Notes under the pieces: generated by a model
What the model saw: only the letters and a program-made list of their open reading frames with translations
Database searches by the model: none
Told to the model about the DNA's origin: nothing
Part shown: positions 40,106-41,275 of the stretch, one piece after another
How the letters are laid out: the number at the start of each line of letters is the position of its first letter
Numbering within the stretch: the first letter of the stretch is position 1
Source: Candidatus Faecousia excrementipullorum
GTDB taxonomy: Bacteria > Bacillota > Clostridia > Oscillospirales > Oscillospiraceae
DNA: 41,275 nt
Direction of reading: 5' to 3'
Assembly (NCBI GenBank): GCA_018712825.1
Contig: DVGG01000002.1
Location: 1-41,275, forward strand
Program-made: the position numbers and the translations under genes

Positions 40106-41275
40106 TTGCGGTCCATTGCCTCTGTGCAGCGAAAGAGCACCCATTTCCGTTACGCCCTGACTTATGTGGTAATCACCTTTATTGTGCTTCTGATGCTGAA
40201 TATCTATATTTCCACCACCAGTCAAAAGGTATTCCGTAACAGCAAGGAAACTTCCCTGTTGGAAAAGTGCCAGCTGGCATCCACCGAAATTGCCAGTCTG
40301 GATATTTTGAATTTCTACACGGTTTCCCAAGCCGTATCGGATATGGTTGTTCTGAGTGACATGCATATGGTGGTAACCAATCAAAGCGGCATGGAAATCT
40401 ATAATTCGGAGAAAATGGAATCCACCGGAAGTTACACCCTGTTCCCGGAAATTGCTCAGGCCCTGCAGGGCTACAATGTTTTCAGCTGGATTTACAACGA
40501 TGGAACCATGAAGTCCTGCGCCGCCGTACCCGTCTATTCCTATGGTACGCTGATTGGCTGTGCCTATATGATGGAATACGATAACGAGCAAGGTGCACTG
40601 ATAAAGTCGCTCCAGACGAACACCCTTTTGATTACGGTCATTCTGGAGGTCCTGGTGATTTTATACTCGGTGTTTTTCTCTGCAACCTTTACCGCAAGGC
40701 TTCGGAAAATCATGCTGTCCATGCGCACCATTCGGGAAGGAGATTATTCCCAGAAGGTTTCTTTGGGCGGCAACGACGAGTTGACTGTCCTGGGAAACGA
40801 GTTCAACATTCTGGCAGAAAGGCTGAACACCTCTGAACAAAAACGCCACCAGTTTGTGTCAGATGCTTCCCATGAATTGAAAACACCCCTGGCCTCCATC
40901 AAACTGCTGTCAGATTCCATTTTGCAGAATGATATGGATCTGGATACCGTGCGGGAATTCGTTGCAGATATCGGAAACGAGGCAGAACGTCTGAATCGTA
41001 TGTCCCAAAAGCTGCTGTCCCTGACAAAAATCGAGAGCCAGGCCGAGGGCGAGTATGAAATCGTGCACATCGCCCCTACCATTGAAAAGGTTATGCGGAT
41101 GCTTACGGCGATTGCAAGAGAAAGTCAGATTACAATTCAAACAAACTTTTCCCAGGATTCTCCCATTCTGATTGTAGAGGACGATTTGTACCAGATTATC
41201 TTCAATTTGATGGAAAATGGCATTAAATACAATATTCCCGGAGGAAAACTGACCGTTGACCTTTATCGTATTGAG
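40106..41275 (+). CDS. Sensor histidine kinase, 3' end beyond window
   Basis: A frame open to the last base (390 codons from TTG 40106), partner of the regulator upstream. Layout: basic N-terminus, helix about residues 15-35, extracellular sensor domain of about 135 residues, helix about 174-195, HAMP linker (RTIREGDYSQKVSLGGNDEL), phosphoacceptor H256 in the H-box SDASHELKTPLASI, and an N-box NLMENGIKYN just before the edge. The rest of the ATPase domain lies outside. The start is unsure: TTG 40106, GTG 40124 and a TTG at 40073 inside the regulator gene are in frame and none has a good ribosome site. Confidence 0.9.
   Translation, partial: MRSIASVQRKSTHFRYALTYVVITFIVLLMLNIYISTTSQKVFRNSKETSLLEKCQLASTEIASLDILNFYTVSQAVSDMVVLSDMHMVVTNQSGMEIYNSEKMESTGSYTLFPEIAQALQGYNVFSWIYNDGTMKSCAAVPVYSYGTLIGCAYMMEYDNEQGALIKSLQTNTLLITVILEVLVILYSVFFSATFTARLRKIMLSMRTIREGDYSQKVSLGGNDELTVLGNEFNILAERLNTSEQKRHQFVSDASHELKTPLASIKLLSDSILQNDMDLDTVREFVADIGNEAERLNRMSQKLLSLTKIESQAEGEYEIVHIAPTIEKVMRMLTAIARESQITIQTNFSQDSPILIVEDDLYQIIFNLMENGIKYNIPGGKLTVDLYRIE

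Noticed and set aside
1-41275. CRISPR arrays, tRNA/rRNA genes, insertion sequences, prophage
   Set aside because: No regularly spaced repeats, cloverleaf-like sequences, transposase genes or phage structural genes were recognised; tRNAscan-SE, Infernal and IS searches would settle this.

Overview
The window reads as a stretch of core chromosome from a spore-forming, anaerobic, Gram-positive bacterium of class Clostridia, most likely an Oscillospiraceae/Ruminococcaceae-type lineage. The clues are strong AGGAGG-type ribosome sites with some GTG/TTG starts, a roughly half G+C composition, spore genes (cwlD, a cotJ operon, a probable spoIIM), an oxygen-sensitive NrdG, a type III glutamine synthetase and Firmicutes gene order (phoH-ybeY-era-yqzL-recO-mutS2; spoIIM next to xerD). 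I see no tRNA, rRNA, CRISPR array, insertion sequence or prophage. The species call is inference.

Layout. 1-4376: a feoA-feoB-Cys-rich ferrous iron uptake operon, then a large nucleoside (uridine-type) kinase. 4375-6932 (minus): a cytoplasmic BMP-type binding protein with a ParB-like N-terminus, overlapping a small metallophosphoesterase. 7051-12849: the ribosome/DNA maintenance operon phoH, ybeY, era, yqzL, recO, mutS2. 12931-16766: an HPr-like protein, then uvrC, rsmD, coaD and a coiled-coil protein, packed with overlaps. 16797-20794: phosphoglucomutase, a TIGR04086-type membrane protein, a SpoIIM-like membrane protein and xerD. 20894-23790 (minus): a methionine gamma-lyase-like PLP enzyme, a YugP-type zinc peptidase and a TIGR04255 protein. 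23938-25854: PAP2 phosphatase, nrdG, dut. 25894-27978 (minus): glnN. 28207-30142: an aminotransferase and a LUD-domain protein. 30266-31237 (minus): pfkA. 31533-32531: a XerC-type recombinase. 32594-34742 (minus): radA and cwlD. 34860-35893: a fused cotJA-cotJB gene plus cotJC. 35983-36930: a GT2 glycosyltransferase. 36968-38969 (minus): a DacF-type carboxypeptidase and a family 4 uracil-DNA glycosylase. 39077-end: a ComEA-like protein and a two-component system whose kinase runs off the window.

How the genes work together. Most units are housekeeping: translation and rRNA quality control, DNA repair and recombination, nucleotide pool hygiene (dut, nrdG, nucleoside kinase), central carbon and nitrogen metabolism (pgm, pfkA, glnN, aminotransferase), and cell envelope and sporulation. 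Nearly every unit is bounded by clear Rho-independent terminators, several of them bidirectional between convergent genes, and many have recognisable sigma-A promoters.

I found no obviously new multi-gene defence or biosynthetic system. The points most worth a second look are the CotJA-CotJB fusion, the ParB-like/BMP fusion paired with a phosphoesterase, a 13-bp perfect inverted repeat with a 6-bp centre in the xerC promoter that recurs as a half-site inside xerC, a promoter whose -35 box forms the loop of the upstream gene's terminator, face-to-face promoters between the carboxypeptidase and comEA, and a carboxypeptidase with RTS in place of KTG.
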